Source of the DNA: Thalassococcus profundi
GTDB lineage: Bacteria; Pseudomonadota; Alphaproteobacteria; Rhodobacterales; Rhodobacteraceae
Assembly: GCF_003344785.1 (NCBI RefSeq)
Contig: NZ_QPMK01000004.1
Coordinates: 124,001 to 188,000, forward strand
Direction of reading: 5' to 3'
Length of the DNA stretch: 64,000 nt
Below the pieces are notes generated by a model, which was given only the letters and a program-made list of their open reading frames with translations, was not told the DNA's origin and did no database searches. The position numbers and the translations under genes are program-made. Positions within the stretch are counted from its first letter, which is position 1. Each line of letters opens with the position of its first letter. Below are positions 9,759 through 18,629 of the stretch, piece after piece.

Positions 9759-10455
9759 GCCCGAGAACGATCCGCCGCTGCCCGAGGAGGCCGAGGAGAA
9801 GACGCAGGACCAGCAGGGCGAAAGCCTCTTCGCGGCCCCGGTGATGGCCGAACAGGAACGCATGATCGAGGCGATCCTCTTTGCCACCGCCGATCCGGTG
9901 TCGGTCAAGGAGCTTAACGCCCGCATGCCGCATGGCTGCGACGCCGCAGAGGCGCTGGTGCATCTGCGCAAGCGCTACGAGGGGCGCGGCGTGCGGTTGG
10001 TCAAGGTCGGCGACGACTGGGCCATGCGGACCGCGCCCGACCTCGGGTTCCTGATGCAGAAAGAAACGGTGGAGACCCGCAAGCTGAGCCGCGCCGCCAT
10101 CGAAACGCTGGCGATCATCGCCTATCACCAGCCGGTCACCCGCGCCGAGATCGAGGAGATCCGTGGCGTGTCGGTGTCGCGCGGCACCATCGACCAGCTG
10201 ATCGAGATGGAGTGGATCCGTTTCGGGCGTCGCAAGATGACCCCGGGCCGTCCGGTGACCTTCGTGGTGACGCCGGGTTTCCTCGATCACTTCGGGCTGG
10301 AAACCGCGCGCGATCTGCCGGGCCTCAAGGAGTTGCGCGCCGCCGGCCTGCTGGACAACCGGCCGCCGCTGGGAGCCTTGCCCAAGGCGGGCGAAGGCGA
10401 TGTGGACAGCGAGGAAGAGACCGACGAGGGCCAGAGCGAGCTTTTCGAGGACTGA
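9748..10455 (+). CDS. scpB: Segregation and condensation protein B
   Basis: 235 residues with two winged-helix domains. LSRAAIETLAIIAYHQPVTR...EIRGVSV is the ScpB hallmark. It forms the Smc-ScpA-ScpB condensin with the product of the gene before it, which it overlaps. The N-terminal 30 residues and the C-terminal 30 are acidic, unstructured extensions common in alphaproteobacterial ScpB. The last residues of the protein are QSELFED. The start at 9748 is the ATG after GGAGGGCCGCG. Confidence 0.96.
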   Translation: MTAEPENDPPLPEEAEEKTQDQQGESLFAAPVMAEQERMIEAILFATADPVSVKELNARMPHGCDAAEALVHLRKRYEGRGVRLVKVGDDWAMRTAPDLGFLMQKETVETRKLSRAAIETLAIIAYHQPVTRAEIEEIRGVSVSRGTIDQLIEMEWIRFGRRKMTPGRPVTFVVTPGFLDHFGLETARDLPGLKELRAAGLLDNRPPLGALPKAGEGDVDSEEETDEGQSELFED

Positions 10456-10492
10456 CCGGCGCCGCGGCCCTGAAATCTGCACATTCACGTAC

Positions 10493-10498
10493 TATGTT
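10493..10498 (+). promoter_or_regulatory. Possible -10 box for the small basic protein gene
   Basis: CTGAAA at 10470-10475 and TATGTT at 10493-10498 are 17 bases apart, about 28 bases before the ATG at 10526. Both boxes match the housekeeping consensus at four of six positions. Confidence 0.3.
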
Positions 10499-10525
10499 AG
10501 GATGGAGCAGCCACAGGAGGGCGCA

Positions 10526-10741
10526 ATGAACGCCAACGGCATCATCAACATGATCACCCGGATGATTTTTCGCAAAGTCATGAACAAGGGCGTGAATGCC
10601 GGGATCGACAAGGCTTTCGGCAAGGGCAAGAAGCCGCAGGACATGACACCCGAAGAGCGTCAGCAGGCGCGGCAGGGCAAGCAGAACGCCCGCCGCGCAC
10701 GCCAGGCCGCGCGCATCGCCCGCCGCGCAGGCCGGATGTAG
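10526..10741 (+). CDS. Small basic protein of unknown function
   Basis: 71 residues, strongly basic. The N-terminal half is an amphipathic/hydrophobic helix (NGIINMITRMIFRKVMNKGV). The second half is a long Arg/Ala/Gln helix (QQARQGKQNARRARQAARIARRAGRM). An ideal AGGAGG lies 7 bases before the ATG, so it is surely translated. I recognise no domain. The composition would suit binding to nucleic acid or an acidic membrane surface, but that is a guess. It follows scpB by 70 bases and has its own possible promoter. Confidence 0.75.
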   Translation: MNANGIINMITRMIFRKVMNKGVNAGIDKAFGKGKKPQDMTPEERQQARQGKQNARRARQAARIARRAGRM

Positions 10742-10754
10742 CGAAGACATGACG

Positions 10755-10771
10755 CCGCCCCGCGGGGGCGG
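10755..10771. terminator. GC hairpin after the small basic protein gene
   Basis: CCGCCCC (10755-10761) pairs with GGGGCGG (10765-10771) around a 3-base loop, and CGCCG/CGGCG can extend it. There is no T-run on either strand, so termination would need another factor. It lies between convergent genes. Confidence 0.4.
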
Positions 10772-10861
10772 GACGGCGCTGGTCCGGCATCGCTCGGATA
10801 CCGGCACCGGACGCCCGGTCGCGCGACTTGGGCGCGAATCCGGACCTCCATTCGCAATCTG

Positions 10862-11524
10862 TTAACGGATCACCGTGACGATGCGGCGGGTGTCGTTGTC
10901 GATCACCACCGGCTGGTTGTTGACGTTGACATAGGAATAGCCTTGCGCCGGCGTCTCGTAGATCGTCACGGTCTCGGGCACACCCGCACCCACGGCAACT
11001 TCGCCTTCAAGGTACACCGGCTCGACCGGGTTTTGACGCACGTAGGTCACGGTCTCTTCTTCCACGGTCGAGGACGCTCCTGTCGCAGCACCCAGGATCG
11101 CGCCTGCAGCGACGGCGGCGGGACCGCCCACCAGCAGCGCGCCCGCGGCGGCGCCAAAGCCCGCACCGGCGGTGCCGCCGACGGCCTTGTTGCCGTTGTC
11201 ATAGGTCACGGTCTCGATCTCGATCGTCTGCGGCGCTTGGTACAGCACCACCGGTTCGTTTTCGACCGGGGTCGTCAGGTAGGCGGAATAGGCCCAGCCG
11301 GTTTCCCCGCCGAAGGACACTTCGCACCATTCGCCACCCGCAAGGCAGCCTTCGACGGCAACTTCGGCCGACGCCGGGATGACGCTCTGGATGTCGTATT
11401 GGGCGCCCGGACCGGAGCGCAGGTTCAGTTCGGTCGTGGTGTTCGCCGAAAGTGCTGCGAGTGCCGGGGAGGCTGCGACGGCGAGGATGACAGAGGAATA
11501 AAGTGCGGTTTTCTTGATGTTCAT
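10862..11524 (-). CDS. Secreted SH3b / DUF1236 protein
   Basis: 220 residues. Residues 1-24 are a signal peptide (…VAASPALAA). Residues about 25-80 are a bacterial SH3 domain (TTTELNLRSGPGAQYD...GEWCEVSFGGETGWAYSAYL). Residues about 105-140 are a Gly/Ala-rich zipper (GGTAGAGFGAAAGALL). The C-terminus matches the DUF1236 pattern (QPVVIDNDTRRIVTVIR). It is likely a periplasmic or envelope protein touching peptidoglycan. The ATG at 11524 follows AAGGAC at a good distance. The longer frame from 11557 adds a non-signal extension. Confidence 0.85.
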   Translation of the reverse strand: MNIKKTALYSSVILAVAASPALAALSANTTTELNLRSGPGAQYDIQSVIPASAEVAVEGCLAGGEWCEVSFGGETGWAYSAYLTTPVENEPVVLYQAPQTIEIETVTYDNGNKAVGGTAGAGFGAAAGALLVGGPAAVAAGAILGAATGASSTVEEETVTYVRQNPVEPVYLEGEVAVGAGVPETVTIYETPAQGYSYVNVNNQPVVIDNDTRRIVTVIR

Positions 11525-11660
11525 TGGTCTTGTCCTTGTTTTGTTGCGCAAAGGCATGAGCGCCTTCCGTCAGACAAGTCCGGCCCGGCCCATCGCGTTC
11601 CGCGGCTTTCCCAAAGATTTCAGAAAGTTGGCGATGCTTGGCCGTGGCGTGATCGCGGAT

Positions 11661-11676
11661 CGGCAAAAGTTTGCCG
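11661..11676. other. Perfect 16-bp dyad CGGCAAA-AG-TTTGCCG
   Basis: The arms CGGCAAA and TTTGCCG are exact inverse complements around AG. The dyad lies 22 bases after the dCTP deaminase stop and about 140 bases before the SH3/DUF1236 start, both on the minus strand. With no T-run it looks more like an operator than a terminator. Confidence 0.35.
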
Positions 11677-11697
11677 GTTCCCTGCGCATACGGCGCG

Positions 11698-12774
11698 TCA
11701 GGCGCGAAACTGCTTGGAGAGTTTCAGGCCCTGGCCCTGGTAGTTCGACTTGATGCCCTGGCCGTAAAGCTGTGCTGGCTGCTGAGACATGCGCTCGTAG
11801 ACCAGCCGCCCGACGATCTGTCCATGCTCCAGAACGAAGGGCGCCTCGTGGCAGCGCACCTCGAGCACGCCGCGCGATCCGGTACCGCCTGCCTGCGCAT
11901 GGCCGAACCCCGGATCGAAGAACCCGGCGTAATGCACACGGAACTCGCCCACCATGGCCAGGTACGGCGCCATCTCGGCCGCGTAGGTCGGCGGGATGTG
12001 CACCGCCTCGCGGCTGACGAGGATATAGAAGGCGTCCGGGTCGAGGATGATCCGGCCTATGTCCGTGCGCAATTCTTCCCAGAACTCCGCCGGATCGTAG
12101 GCGCCGATGCGGTCGAGGTCGATGACCCCGGTGTGCGGCTTGGCGCGGTAGCCCACGAGGTCGGTGTCCTCGGGCCGCAAATCGACCGAGAAGCCCAGCC
12201 CGTCGCGGATCACCGGCGCGCCGCCTGTCACCAGCGTTTCCGTCGCGTGAAGCGCCGTCAGTTCTGCATCGTCCAGCACCGCCCGCCCGTCGCGGAACCG
12301 GATCTGGTTGAGCCGCATGCCGGTGCGCACCAGCACCGAGAACGACCGCGGGCAGATTTCGGCGTAGAGCGGCCCGGTATACCCTTCGGCGATCCGGTCG
12401 AATTCGGTGCCGCCATCGGTGATGGTCCGCGTGAGCAGGTCGAGCCGCCCGGTGGAGCTTTTGGCGTTGGCGATGGCGTGGATTCCCTGGGGCAGGGCGA
12501 GGCTTTCGAGCAAAGGCACGAGGTAGACGCAGCCCTTTTCCAGCACCGCCCCGTCCGAAAGGTCGACCCGGTGCATCTCGAATTCCTCCAGCCGCTCCGA
12601 CACCCGCTGACCGCTGCCGGCGAGAAACGACGCCCGCACGCGGTAGGCCACATGTCCCAGTCGCAAATCGAGGCTGGCGGGCTGCACCTGACCCTCGACC
12701 GCCGCGACCTCCATCCGGATCGCGCCGTCGGAGATAAGCGTTTCGATCTGCTGGCTTGCAAGCACGCCTGTCAT
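11698..12774 (-). CDS. dcd: dCTP deaminase, two-domain alphaproteobacterial type
   Basis: 358 residues, about twice the classical 190-residue Dcd, with two dUTPase-like beta-barrel units in tandem. It deaminates dCTP to dUTP for thymidylate synthesis. Family landmarks are VQPASLDLRLG near residue 30 and ANAKSSTGRLDLLTR near 100, with the second barrel starting near residue 185 and containing GYRAKPHTGVIDLD and the FDPGFG loop. The ATG at 12774 restores the usual MTGVLASQQIE N-terminus. The frame from 12837 is longer than any homologue I know. Confidence 0.9.
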   Translation of the reverse strand: MTGVLASQQIETLISDGAIRMEVAAVEGQVQPASLDLRLGHVAYRVRASFLAGSGQRVSERLEEFEMHRVDLSDGAVLEKGCVYLVPLLESLALPQGIHAIANAKSSTGRLDLLTRTITDGGTEFDRIAEGYTGPLYAEICPRSFSVLVRTGMRLNQIRFRDGRAVLDDAELTALHATETLVTGGAPVIRDGLGFSVDLRPEDTDLVGYRAKPHTGVIDLDRIGAYDPAEFWEELRTDIGRIILDPDAFYILVSREAVHIPPTYAAEMAPYLAMVGEFRVHYAGFFDPGFGHAQAGGTGSRGVLEVRCHEAPFVLEHGQIVGRLVYERMSQQPAQLYGQGIKSNYQGQGLKLSKQFRA

Positions 12775-12878
12775 GGCACGGCCCCCGGAAAACTGTTCAG
12801 GTCTTCTAGCAAGGCGGGGCGAGGGGGGAAATGCCAAAGCGCGCAGAACGGCGCGGGAACTGGCAGCGAAGGTGTGAT

Positions 12879-12955
12879 TGGTCGGGCTAGCAGGACTCGA
12901 ACCTGCGACCTTCCGTCCCCCAGACGGACGCGCTACCAGGCTGCGCTATAGCCCG
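12879..12955 (-). tRNA. tRNA-Pro (anticodon GGG)
   Basis: The acceptor stem CGGGCTA/TAGCCCG, a D-arm with TGGTAG, the anticodon stem TCCGT/ACGGA enclosing CTGGGGG (anticodon GGG), and a T-arm with GGTTCGAGTCC all fold. Discriminator A is followed by an encoded CCA. The length is 77 nt with CCA. Confidence 0.96.
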
Positions 12956-12965
12956 ACTGCTGCGT

Positions 12966-12993
12966 GTCATACCGGTTTTGCGCGCGGGGGCAA
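12966..12993 (-). promoter_or_regulatory. Promoter of tRNA-Pro
   Basis: On the minus strand TTGCCC (12993-12988) and TATGAC (12971-12966) are 16 bases apart. The -10 box ends 11 bases before the first tRNA base, an ordinary layout for a stable-RNA promoter. Confidence 0.6.
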
Positions 12994-13017
12994 CCCCGAA
13001 ATCACACTGCGATGCGA

Positions 13018-14622
13018 TCAGCGGACGCCGCCGGAAAGCCGGTCTTGCAGGGCGCGCAGCTGGGCGACCACCGGGGCCAGCCTTTCGGTATCCTGCGGGG
13101 AGAGGTTGTAGAGGCGCGCAAGAGCAGACAGCGGGCCCGTTGACGGTTCTATGGCGTCGAGATCGGGCAGGTCCGGCAGACCCTTGGGCGGTGCGGAGTC
13201 TTCCGTGGCCGCTGCGGGACCGTCCGGGGCAGGCGGCTCGGTGGTTTCCTCCGGCTCTGTCTCGGCTGGCGCCGCGTCGACGCCAGGTTCTGCAGTGGCG
13301 GTCAGAGGATCGGGCGCGACGTGATCCGGGGCGTCGTCGGGCACAGCGCTTTCGGGGGCGGCGCCTTCCGCGGCCACGGCCTCTGCGCTCTTGGTCTCCA
13401 GCGCGGGTGCAAGCGGGGTCTTGAGGAAATCGGGCAAGGGGCTGCTGTCGTCATCGGCAAAGCTGTCTTCGCCGGATGTCTCCGTGTCCTGCGGCATATC
13501 GGCCTGTGCGGCACCATCCCGGTCCTGGGCTGGTCCGGTGAAGAGGGAGGGTGCCGGCTCCGGGTCGTCCTCTTCGGGCTGTGCGTCCTGCGGGTCCGGC
13601 GCCTCTGCTGCGGGCGGCGGCGCTTGCGGTTCGGGCTCTGCCGCGGAAATCGCGGCCTCGGGGCGAACCGGTGAACCCTCATCGAGCGGTGCGGCCTCCA
13701 CCTCTGCGGAGGGTGTCGGAACGTGTGTGTCCGGCTCTGCCGCAGAAATCCCGGCGTCGGTCCGATCCGGCGCATCCTCACTTGCCTGTGTGGCCTGCGG
13801 GTCCGGCTCTTCTGCGGCGGGTGGCGGCGCTTGCGGTTCCGGGTCTGCCGCGGTGATCGCGGCCTCGGGCAGGTCCGGCGCCTCCTCGTGGGACGCTGCA
13901 TCCTGCGGGTGAGGATCTTGCTTGGGGTCCGCGAGGATGTCAGGTTCGGATGCCGCCGCGGCGTCCCCGGCAACTGACATCGTCGGACCGTCGGTGGCTG
14001 CGGCCTCCGACTCCGCCGAAGTGTCCTGCTCCAGAGAAGACGGCGTGTCCTGGGCAGGTTCCGGGGCGGTCTCCGGCGGCATCGTGTCGACAGGTTCCGT
14101 CGCGCGCTCTTGGCCGGATGGGTCGGTGGTCTCGCCGTTGGGGGCCGCCTCGTCGACAGCCTCTTCGGTCTCCGCGAGGGTGGTGACCGATCGCTCCGGA
14201 TCGGCGAAGTCCATAGCGCCCTGCGGCTCTGGCGTCTGCGGCTTCGGCGCCGGTTCGGAGGCGGCAGGCGTGAATTGCACCACGGTGTCGTCAGGTTCCG
14301 CTGCGTCGATAAAGGGCGCGTCCGGGATCTCTTCTTCGGTGTCGTCATCCACCGGGGCGGACAGCGCCGCGACGTGCTTGACCCCCTGTTCGCGCAGGAT
14401 CTTCTGCACGCCCTTGATGGTCATGCCTTCCTCGTGCAGCAGCGTCTTGATGCCGCCCAGAAGCGCCATGTCGGCGGGGCGGTAGTACCGCCGTCCGCCG
14501 GCGCGCTTCACCGGTTTTACCTGGGTGAACTTGCTTTCCCAGAATCGCAGGACATGCGCGGGTGTCTCAAGCCACTCCGCCACCTCGCTGATGGTGCGGA
14601 ACGCGTCGCGTGATTTTGCCAT
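13018..14622 (-). CDS. MerR-family regulator with long acidic repetitive tail
   Basis: 534 residues. Residues 5-75 are a MerR winged helix ([23 protein letters not shown]...[12 protein letters not shown]), close to the short MerR proteins that always follow ihfA in Rhodobacterales. From about residue 95 to 490 it is Pro/Glu/Asp/Ala-rich with degenerate repeats built on [14 protein letters not shown]. The last 40 residues look ordered again ([32 protein letters not shown]). No metal-binding cysteines are present. Target genes are unknown. It follows ihfA with a 10-base gap on the same strand, so co-expression is likely. Confidence 0.87.
   Translation of the reverse strand: MAKSRDAFRTISEVAEWLETPAHVLRFWESKFTQVKPVKRAGGRRYYRPADMALLGGIKTLLHEEGMTIKGVQKILREQGVKHVAALSAPVDDDTEEEIPDAPFIDAAEPDDTVVQFTPAASEPAPKPQTPEPQGAMDFADPERSVTTLAETEEAVDEAAPNGETTDPSGQERATEPVDTMPPETAPEPAQDTPSSLEQDTSAESEAAATDGPTMSVAGDAAAASEPDILADPKQDPHPQDAASHEEAPDLPEAAITAADPEPQAPPPAAEEPDPQATQASEDAPDRTDAGISAAEPDTHVPTPSAEVEAAPLDEGSPVRPEAAISAAEPEPQAPPPAAEAPDPQDAQPEEDDPEPAPSLFTGPAQDRDGAAQADMPQDTETSGEDSFADDDSSPLPDFLKTPLAPALETKSAEAVAAEGAAPESAVPDDAPDHVAPDPLTATAEPGVDAAPAETEPEETTEPPAPDGPAAATEDSAPPKGLPDLPDLDAIEPSTGPLSALARLYNLSPQDTERLAPVVAQLRALQDRLSGGVR
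13608..13869 (-). repeat. Degenerate tandem repeat inside the MerR-like gene
   Basis: Nearly identical 50-60 base stretches lie at 13608-13661 and 13812-13869, about 205 bases apart, with a half-similar copy at about 13724-13761. They encode the (A/S)AA(E/D)[11 protein letters not shown] units. Length variation between strains is expected. Confidence 0.7.
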
Positions 14623-14632
14623 TTGGGTCTGC

Positions 14633-14935
14633 CTAGCGCTTGTTGCCGTCCGCCACGCGGTCTTTCATCAGATGCGACGGTCGGAAGGTCAGGACCCGGC
14701 GCGGCTGGATCGGCACCTCTTCTCCGGTCTTGGGATTGCGGCCCACGCGGGCGGCTTTCTCACGGACCGAAAAGGTGCCGAAGGACGATATCTTGACCTG
14801 CTCGCCGCCGACGAGGGCATCGGACATGTGGGTCAGAACGCTTTCGACGAGTTCGGCGCTTTCGTTGCGCGACAGCCCGACCTCTCGGAACACCGCCTCG
14901 CTCAGGTCCATCCTCGTCAAGGTCTTGTCGCCCAT
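14633..14935 (-). CDS. ihfA: Integration host factor subunit alpha
   Basis: 100 residues of the HU/IHF family. It bends DNA as a heterodimer with IhfB (not in the window). KTLTR near the N-terminus, [14 protein letters not shown], and [12 protein letters not shown] (intercalating Pro68) are the IHF-alpha hallmarks. The ATG at 14935 is preceded by GGAGG with 7-base spacing. ATG at 14941 would sit right on that site, so 14935 is preferred. It lies between fabH (97 bases upstream) and the MerR gene in the conserved plsX-fabH-ihfA-merR order. Confidence 0.97.
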   Translation of the reverse strand: MGDKTLTRMDLSEAVFREVGLSRNESAELVESVLTHMSDALVGGEQVKISSFGTFSVREKAARVGRNPKTGEEVPIQPRRVLTFRPSHLMKDRVADGNKR

Positions 14936-15031
14936 GGCCATCCCTCCGATTTTGCACAAGCATAGGGTCTTGTGAATTTCCGAGTCAATATCAATGGCTT
15001 GCAACACGGCTTTTAAGCGCTGCGGCGCGCT

Positions 15032-16003
15032 CTACCAGCGCAGGACGACAGCGCCCCACGCAAGCCCGCCGCCGATCGCCTCGGTGACCACCAGGTCACC
15101 CTGCTTGATCTGGCCGCGGTCCTTGCCCACGGACAGCGCCAGGGGAATCGACGCCGCCGAGGTATTGCCGTGATCCTGCACCGTCACCACCACCCGGTCC
15201 ATCGGCAGGCCGAGCTTTTTCGCGGTGCCCTGGATGATCCGGATATTGGCCTGATGCGGCACGACCCAGTCGATGTCGCTGCTTTCGAGCCCGGCTTTGG
15301 CCAGCGCGGTCTGCGCCGTCGCGGCCAGCTTTTCCACGGCGTGGCGGAAGACTTCCTTGCCTTCCATGCGCAGGTAGCCGGTGGACTGGGTCGACACGCC
15401 GCCGTCGACATAGAGGATGTCGCGGTGCCGCCCGTCGGAATTGAGATCGGTCGCCAGGATGCCGCGGTCGGCATTGGTGCCGGTGCCGGTCGCGGCCTCG
15501 AGCACCAGCGCACCGGCGCCGTCGCCAAAAAGCACGCAGGTGCTGCGGTCGGTCCAGTCCATGATCCGGCTGAAAGTCTCGGCCCCGATGACCAGCACGC
15601 GGGTCGCCTGACCGGACAGGATCAGCGCGTTGGCATTGGTGAGCGCATAGACGAACCCGGCGCAGACCGCCTGCACGTCGAAGGCAAAGCCGTGGGTCAT
15701 GCCCAGTTCGGCCTGTACCATCGTGGCGGCCGACGGAAAGGTCAGGTCGGCGGTCGAGGTGGCGACGATGATGGCGTCGATATCCGCCACGGCGAGCCCG
15801 GCGTCGTCGAGCGCGGCGCGCGCCGCGCGGGTGGCCATGTCCGACGTGGTCTGGCCTTCGGCAGCGAAATGCCGGCGCTCGATGCCCGAGCGCGAGCGGA
15901 TCCACTCATCCGAGGTGGCCAGTGTCTGTTCGAATTCGGAGTTCGGCACGACGCGGTCGGGAAGGTAATGGCCGACGCCGGCGACCTGGGCACGCAACGT
16001 CAT
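15032..16003 (-). CDS. fabH: 3-oxoacyl-ACP synthase III
   Basis: 323 residues. It starts fatty-acid synthesis by condensing acetyl-CoA with malonyl-ACP in the cytoplasm. The catalytic triad is complete: C114 in AVCAGF, H250 in VPHQANIRII and N280 in DHGNTSAAS. Overlap of the start codon with the plsX stop (16000-16003) shows translational coupling, as is usual for plsX-fabH. Confidence 0.98.
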   Translation of the reverse strand: MTLRAQVAGVGHYLPDRVVPNSEFEQTLATSDEWIRSRSGIERRHFAAEGQTTSDMATRAARAALDDAGLAVADIDAIIVATSTADLTFPSAATMVQAELGMTHGFAFDVQAVCAGFVYALTNANALILSGQATRVLVIGAETFSRIMDWTDRSTCVLFGDGAGALVLEAATGTGTNADRGILATDLNSDGRHRDILYVDGGVSTQSTGYLRMEGKEVFRHAVEKLAATAQTALAKAGLESSDIDWVVPHQANIRIIQGTAKKLGLPMDRVVVTVQDHGNTSAASIPLALSVGKDRGQIKQGDLVVTEAIGGGLAWGAVVLRW

Positions 16004-17100
16004 GAGTGGGTTCCATCCTTGGCCGGGTCGGGTTCGGGCATGATGTCGGCCGCCGAGGCGACCCGTGCGGCCAGCTTGTCGCCAAAGCCGTTCTGCGCGA
16101 GCTTGAACGCCAGCTTGACCGCCGCGGACACGCCGGTTTCGTCGGCCGAGCCGTGGGATTTCACCACCGTGCCGTTGAGGCCGAGGAACACGCCGCCGTT
16201 GACCCGGCGCGGGTCGATGCGCTTTTTCAGACGTTTGAGAGAGGTCAGCGCCAGCAGCGATGCCAGCCGCGACAGGGGCGAATAGGCGAACGCCTCTTTC
16301 AGCAGGTCGCCGATCAGGCTGGCGGTGCCTTCACCGGTCTTGAGCGCCACGTTGCCAGTAAAGCCGTCGGTGACGATCACGTCGCAGCGGTTGCCGGGAA
16401 TGTCGCCGCCCTCGACGAAGCCGACGAATTCGTAATGCGCCTCGTCGGCCTGCCGGCTGATCAGGTCATGCGCGTCCTTGAGCTCGGCCCGGCCCTTGTG
16501 TTCCTCGGTGCCGACGTTCAGCAGCCCGACGCGCGGGCGTTCGAGCGCGAGCCCGTTGCGGGCGTAGGATGCCCCCATCAGTGCGTATTGCAGCAGGTCG
16601 CGCGCATCGGCGCGGATGTCGGCGCCGACATCCAGCATGACGTTGAAGCCATGGTCGTTGCGCGACGGCCAGAGGATCGCGATTGCGGGGCGGTTAACGC
16701 CGGGCAGCTTGCGCAGCCGCACCATGGACAGCGCCATCAGCGCACCGGTGTTGCCGCAACTGACGGCCACCGTCGCCTCGCCATTGCGGACCGAGTCGAG
16801 CGCCGACCACATCGATGTGTCCTTGCCGTTGCGCATGACGTGGCTGGGCTTGTCGTCCATGCGCACGACGCCTTGCGCATCGCGGATGTCGCAGACCTCG
16901 GCAAGGCCGCGCTTTTTCGACACCAGCCGGTGCAGTTCATCGGCGCGCCCGTGCAGGAGAAAGCGAATCTCGGGGTTCTTGCGCGCAGACGCGGCAATTC
17001 CGGCGACAACCGCCGCCGGTCCGTGATCGCCCCCCATGGCGTCGATGGAAAGCACAACCTGTCCCGTGCCCGCCTTCGTGTGATCCTGCGTAGAGGTCAT
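16000..17100 (-). CDS. plsX: Phosphate acyltransferase
   Basis: 366 residues. It makes acyl-phosphate from acyl-ACP, the first step of phospholipid synthesis with PlsY. The N-terminal SIDAMGGDHGP is diagnostic, with SCGNTGALMA, LLNVGTEEHKG and VTDGFTGNVALKT further on. The C-terminal 20 residues are a variable tail. It sits 21 bases after rpmF and overlaps fabH by 4 bases, in the widespread yceD-rpmF-plsX-fabH arrangement. Confidence 0.97.
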   Translation of the reverse strand: MTSTQDHTKAGTGQVVLSIDAMGGDHGPAAVVAGIAASARKNPEIRFLLHGRADELHRLVSKKRGLAEVCDIRDAQGVVRMDDKPSHVMRNGKDTSMWSALDSVRNGEATVAVSCGNTGALMALSMVRLRKLPGVNRPAIAILWPSRNDHGFNVMLDVGADIRADARDLLQYALMGASYARNGLALERPRVGLLNVGTEEHKGRAELKDAHDLISRQADEAHYEFVGFVEGGDIPGNRCDVIVTDGFTGNVALKTGEGTASLIGDLLKEAFAYSPLSRLASLLALTSLKRLKKRIDPRRVNGGVFLGLNGTVVKSHGSADETGVSAAVKLAFKLAQNGFGDKLAARVASAADIMPEPDPAKDGTHS

Positions 17101-17121
17101 GCGGTGGGCCTTGGGTCCGGT

Positions 17122-17328
17122 TTAGGCTGCGTCTTCGTCCAGGTCGATTTCGTCGTTGAGAGCGACGACTTCACGCTCTGCGTAGTGACCGCAGGACGGG
17201 CAGACGTGATGCGGACGCTTAAGTTCGCCGCAGTTGTCGCATTCGTTCGGGTTGCCGGCAACCAGCGCATCGTGGGCGCGGCGGTTGTTGCGGCGCGACT
17301 TGGAGACTTTGTTCTGTTGAACGGCCAT
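17122..17328 (-). CDS. rpmF: 50S ribosomal protein L32
   Basis: 68 residues with the basic start [21 protein letters not shown] and a zinc ribbon (CDNC ... CPSC), so it is the cysteine-containing, zinc-bound form of L32. An acidic tail [10 protein letters not shown] ends the protein. It lies between yceD and plsX, the classic fatty-acid/ribosome link. Confidence 0.98.
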   Translation of the reverse strand: MAVQQNKVSKSRRNNRRAHDALVAGNPNECDNCGELKRPHHVCPSCGHYAEREVVALNDEIDLDEDAA

Positions 17329-17504
17329 GTCTTGACCTCGATCTTTCGTGTGAGGGCATGGCGGCCATGCCCGGTTGTCGGGATGTCCGGCCTCTTTGAC
17401 TTAAGGCAGGCAAGGATACAACCCGGAATCCATGTGAAGGCGCGAAAATAGGGGGAAAAATCCAAACCGCAAGCGATTTGTTGCGCAGCCGCAAGGGTCA
17501 TGTC

Positions 17505-18065
17505 TCAGCCGTCATCCGAGGCTTTGTTTTTCAGCGCCGCAAGGGCCGCGAAGGGTTTGAGATCGGCGTCGCGCAGCGGCTCTGCGCCGTCTTCTGCAAA
17601 GACCGCCTCGCCCAGTTCGGCATCCTCCGCGCGCGGGTAGAGCGGCAGCGCGAGGGTGAGCGCCTCGATCATCACCGCCCGGGTGTCGATGACATCCCCC
17701 AACGGTTCCGCGGTGTCGTCCTCGGGCATCTCGATCTCGGCGCCGGGGTCGACCTCGGGCAGCACCTCTTCCGCCGGCAGAAAGCGGCGCGTGACCTCTT
17801 CGTCGATGCGGGTGGTGACCGGGGCCAGCGTCACCACGCAGGGCTGCACCACCGTGGCGCCCAGCGTCCCGCTGAGTTCCCAGCCGCGTTTGCCCAGCGG
17901 TGCGATCTCGCCCGAAAAGCTCAGCTTGCGCAGCGCGGACAGGCCGATCTGCTCCGCGATCGCGGCGCGGGCCTCGGCCTCGGGACGCAGGTCGAACTGT
18001 TGCGGGGTCTTCGACGAGAGCGCCGCGACCCGGAATACGCCGGGGGCGGACTTTGCGTTGGTCAT
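17505..18065 (-). CDS. YceD/DUF177-family protein
   Basis: 186 residues. DUF177 proteins are linked to 23S rRNA accumulation in plants and bacteria and normally precede rpmF. Conserved features visible are LSALRKLSFSGEI and the core VVQPCVVTLAPVTTRIDEEVTRRFLP, followed by an acidic C-terminal half (DTAEPLGDVIDTRAVMIEALTLALPLYPR). The ATG at 18065 gives the usual length. A GGAAG lies 12 bases upstream. It is the first gene of the operon and divergent from bamE. Confidence 0.9.
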   Translation of the reverse strand: MTNAKSAPGVFRVAALSSKTPQQFDLRPEAEARAAIAEQIGLSALRKLSFSGEIAPLGKRGWELSGTLGATVVQPCVVTLAPVTTRIDEEVTRRFLPAEEVLPEVDPGAEIEMPEDDTAEPLGDVIDTRAVMIEALTLALPLYPRAEDAELGEAVFAEDGAEPLRDADLKPFAALAALKNKASDDG

Positions 18066-18080
18066 AAGGTAAGCGCTTCC

Positions 18081-18109
18081 TTTACTTGAACGATCCACAT
18101 CTCTTATGT
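18081..18109 (+). promoter_or_regulatory. Candidate promoter for bamE
   Basis: TTTACT (18081-18086) and TTATGT (18104-18109) are 17 bases apart in the divergent bamE/yceD intergenic region, about 44 bases before the bamE start. Confidence 0.35.
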
Positions 18110-18152
18110 AAGCGGAATAGAAGGCACTACCAGCCATGACAAGAGGGGCGGC

Positions 18153-18617
18153 ATGCGAGGCAGACGATCGGGGATGAAGCTGGCGCTTCTTGTGGCCAGC
18201 TGTGTCGCGCTCACCGCCTGTACGGAGCGGTTCCGCAGCCATGGCTACGTGCCGTCCGAAGCGGATCTTCAACAAATCGTGGTCGGCGTCGACACCCGCG
18301 ACACGGTGGCCGAGGTGATCGGCGTGCCGACGACCTCGGGCGTGTTGAACGCCAGCGGCTATTACTACATCGAATCCCAGGTGCGTCATTACGGCTGGCG
18401 CAATCCCGAGATGGTCGACCGCCAGGTCCTGGCCATCTCCTTCAGTCCCGAGGGCGTGGTGAACAACATCGAACGCTACGGGCTGCAGGACGGGCAGGTC
18501 GTGCCGATCAGCCGGCGCGTGACCGAGTCGGCGGATGGCGACATCGGCTTCATCCGCAAGCTCTTCGGCAACATCGGCCGGATCTCTGCCGAGAACCTTC
18601 TGAACCCCGACGGCTGA
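18153..18617 (+). CDS. bamE: Outer-membrane assembly lipoprotein BamE (SmpA/OmlA)
   Basis: 154 residues. A lipoprotein signal ends in LTAC (C23), then a two-layer BamE fold (SEADLQQIVVGVDTRDTVAEVIGVPTTS...). It is the accessory subunit of the BAM complex that folds outer-membrane beta-barrels, on the periplasmic face. The ATG at 18153 has AGAGGGGC upstream. ATG at 18174 would also leave a complete signal peptide. It is followed after 12 bases by the acyltransferase gene. Confidence 0.93.
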   Translation: MRGRRSGMKLALLVASCVALTACTERFRSHGYVPSEADLQQIVVGVDTRDTVAEVIGVPTTSGVLNASGYYYIESQVRHYGWRNPEMVDRQVLAISFSPEGVVNNIERYGLQDGQVVPISRRVTESADGDIGFIRKLFGNIGRISAENLLNPDG

Positions 18618-18629
18618 TCGCGCCCCGCC

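Noticed and set aside
12840-12878. Possible terminator after tRNA-Pro
   Set aside because: The GC-rich segment has only short, imperfect complementarity and no T-run.
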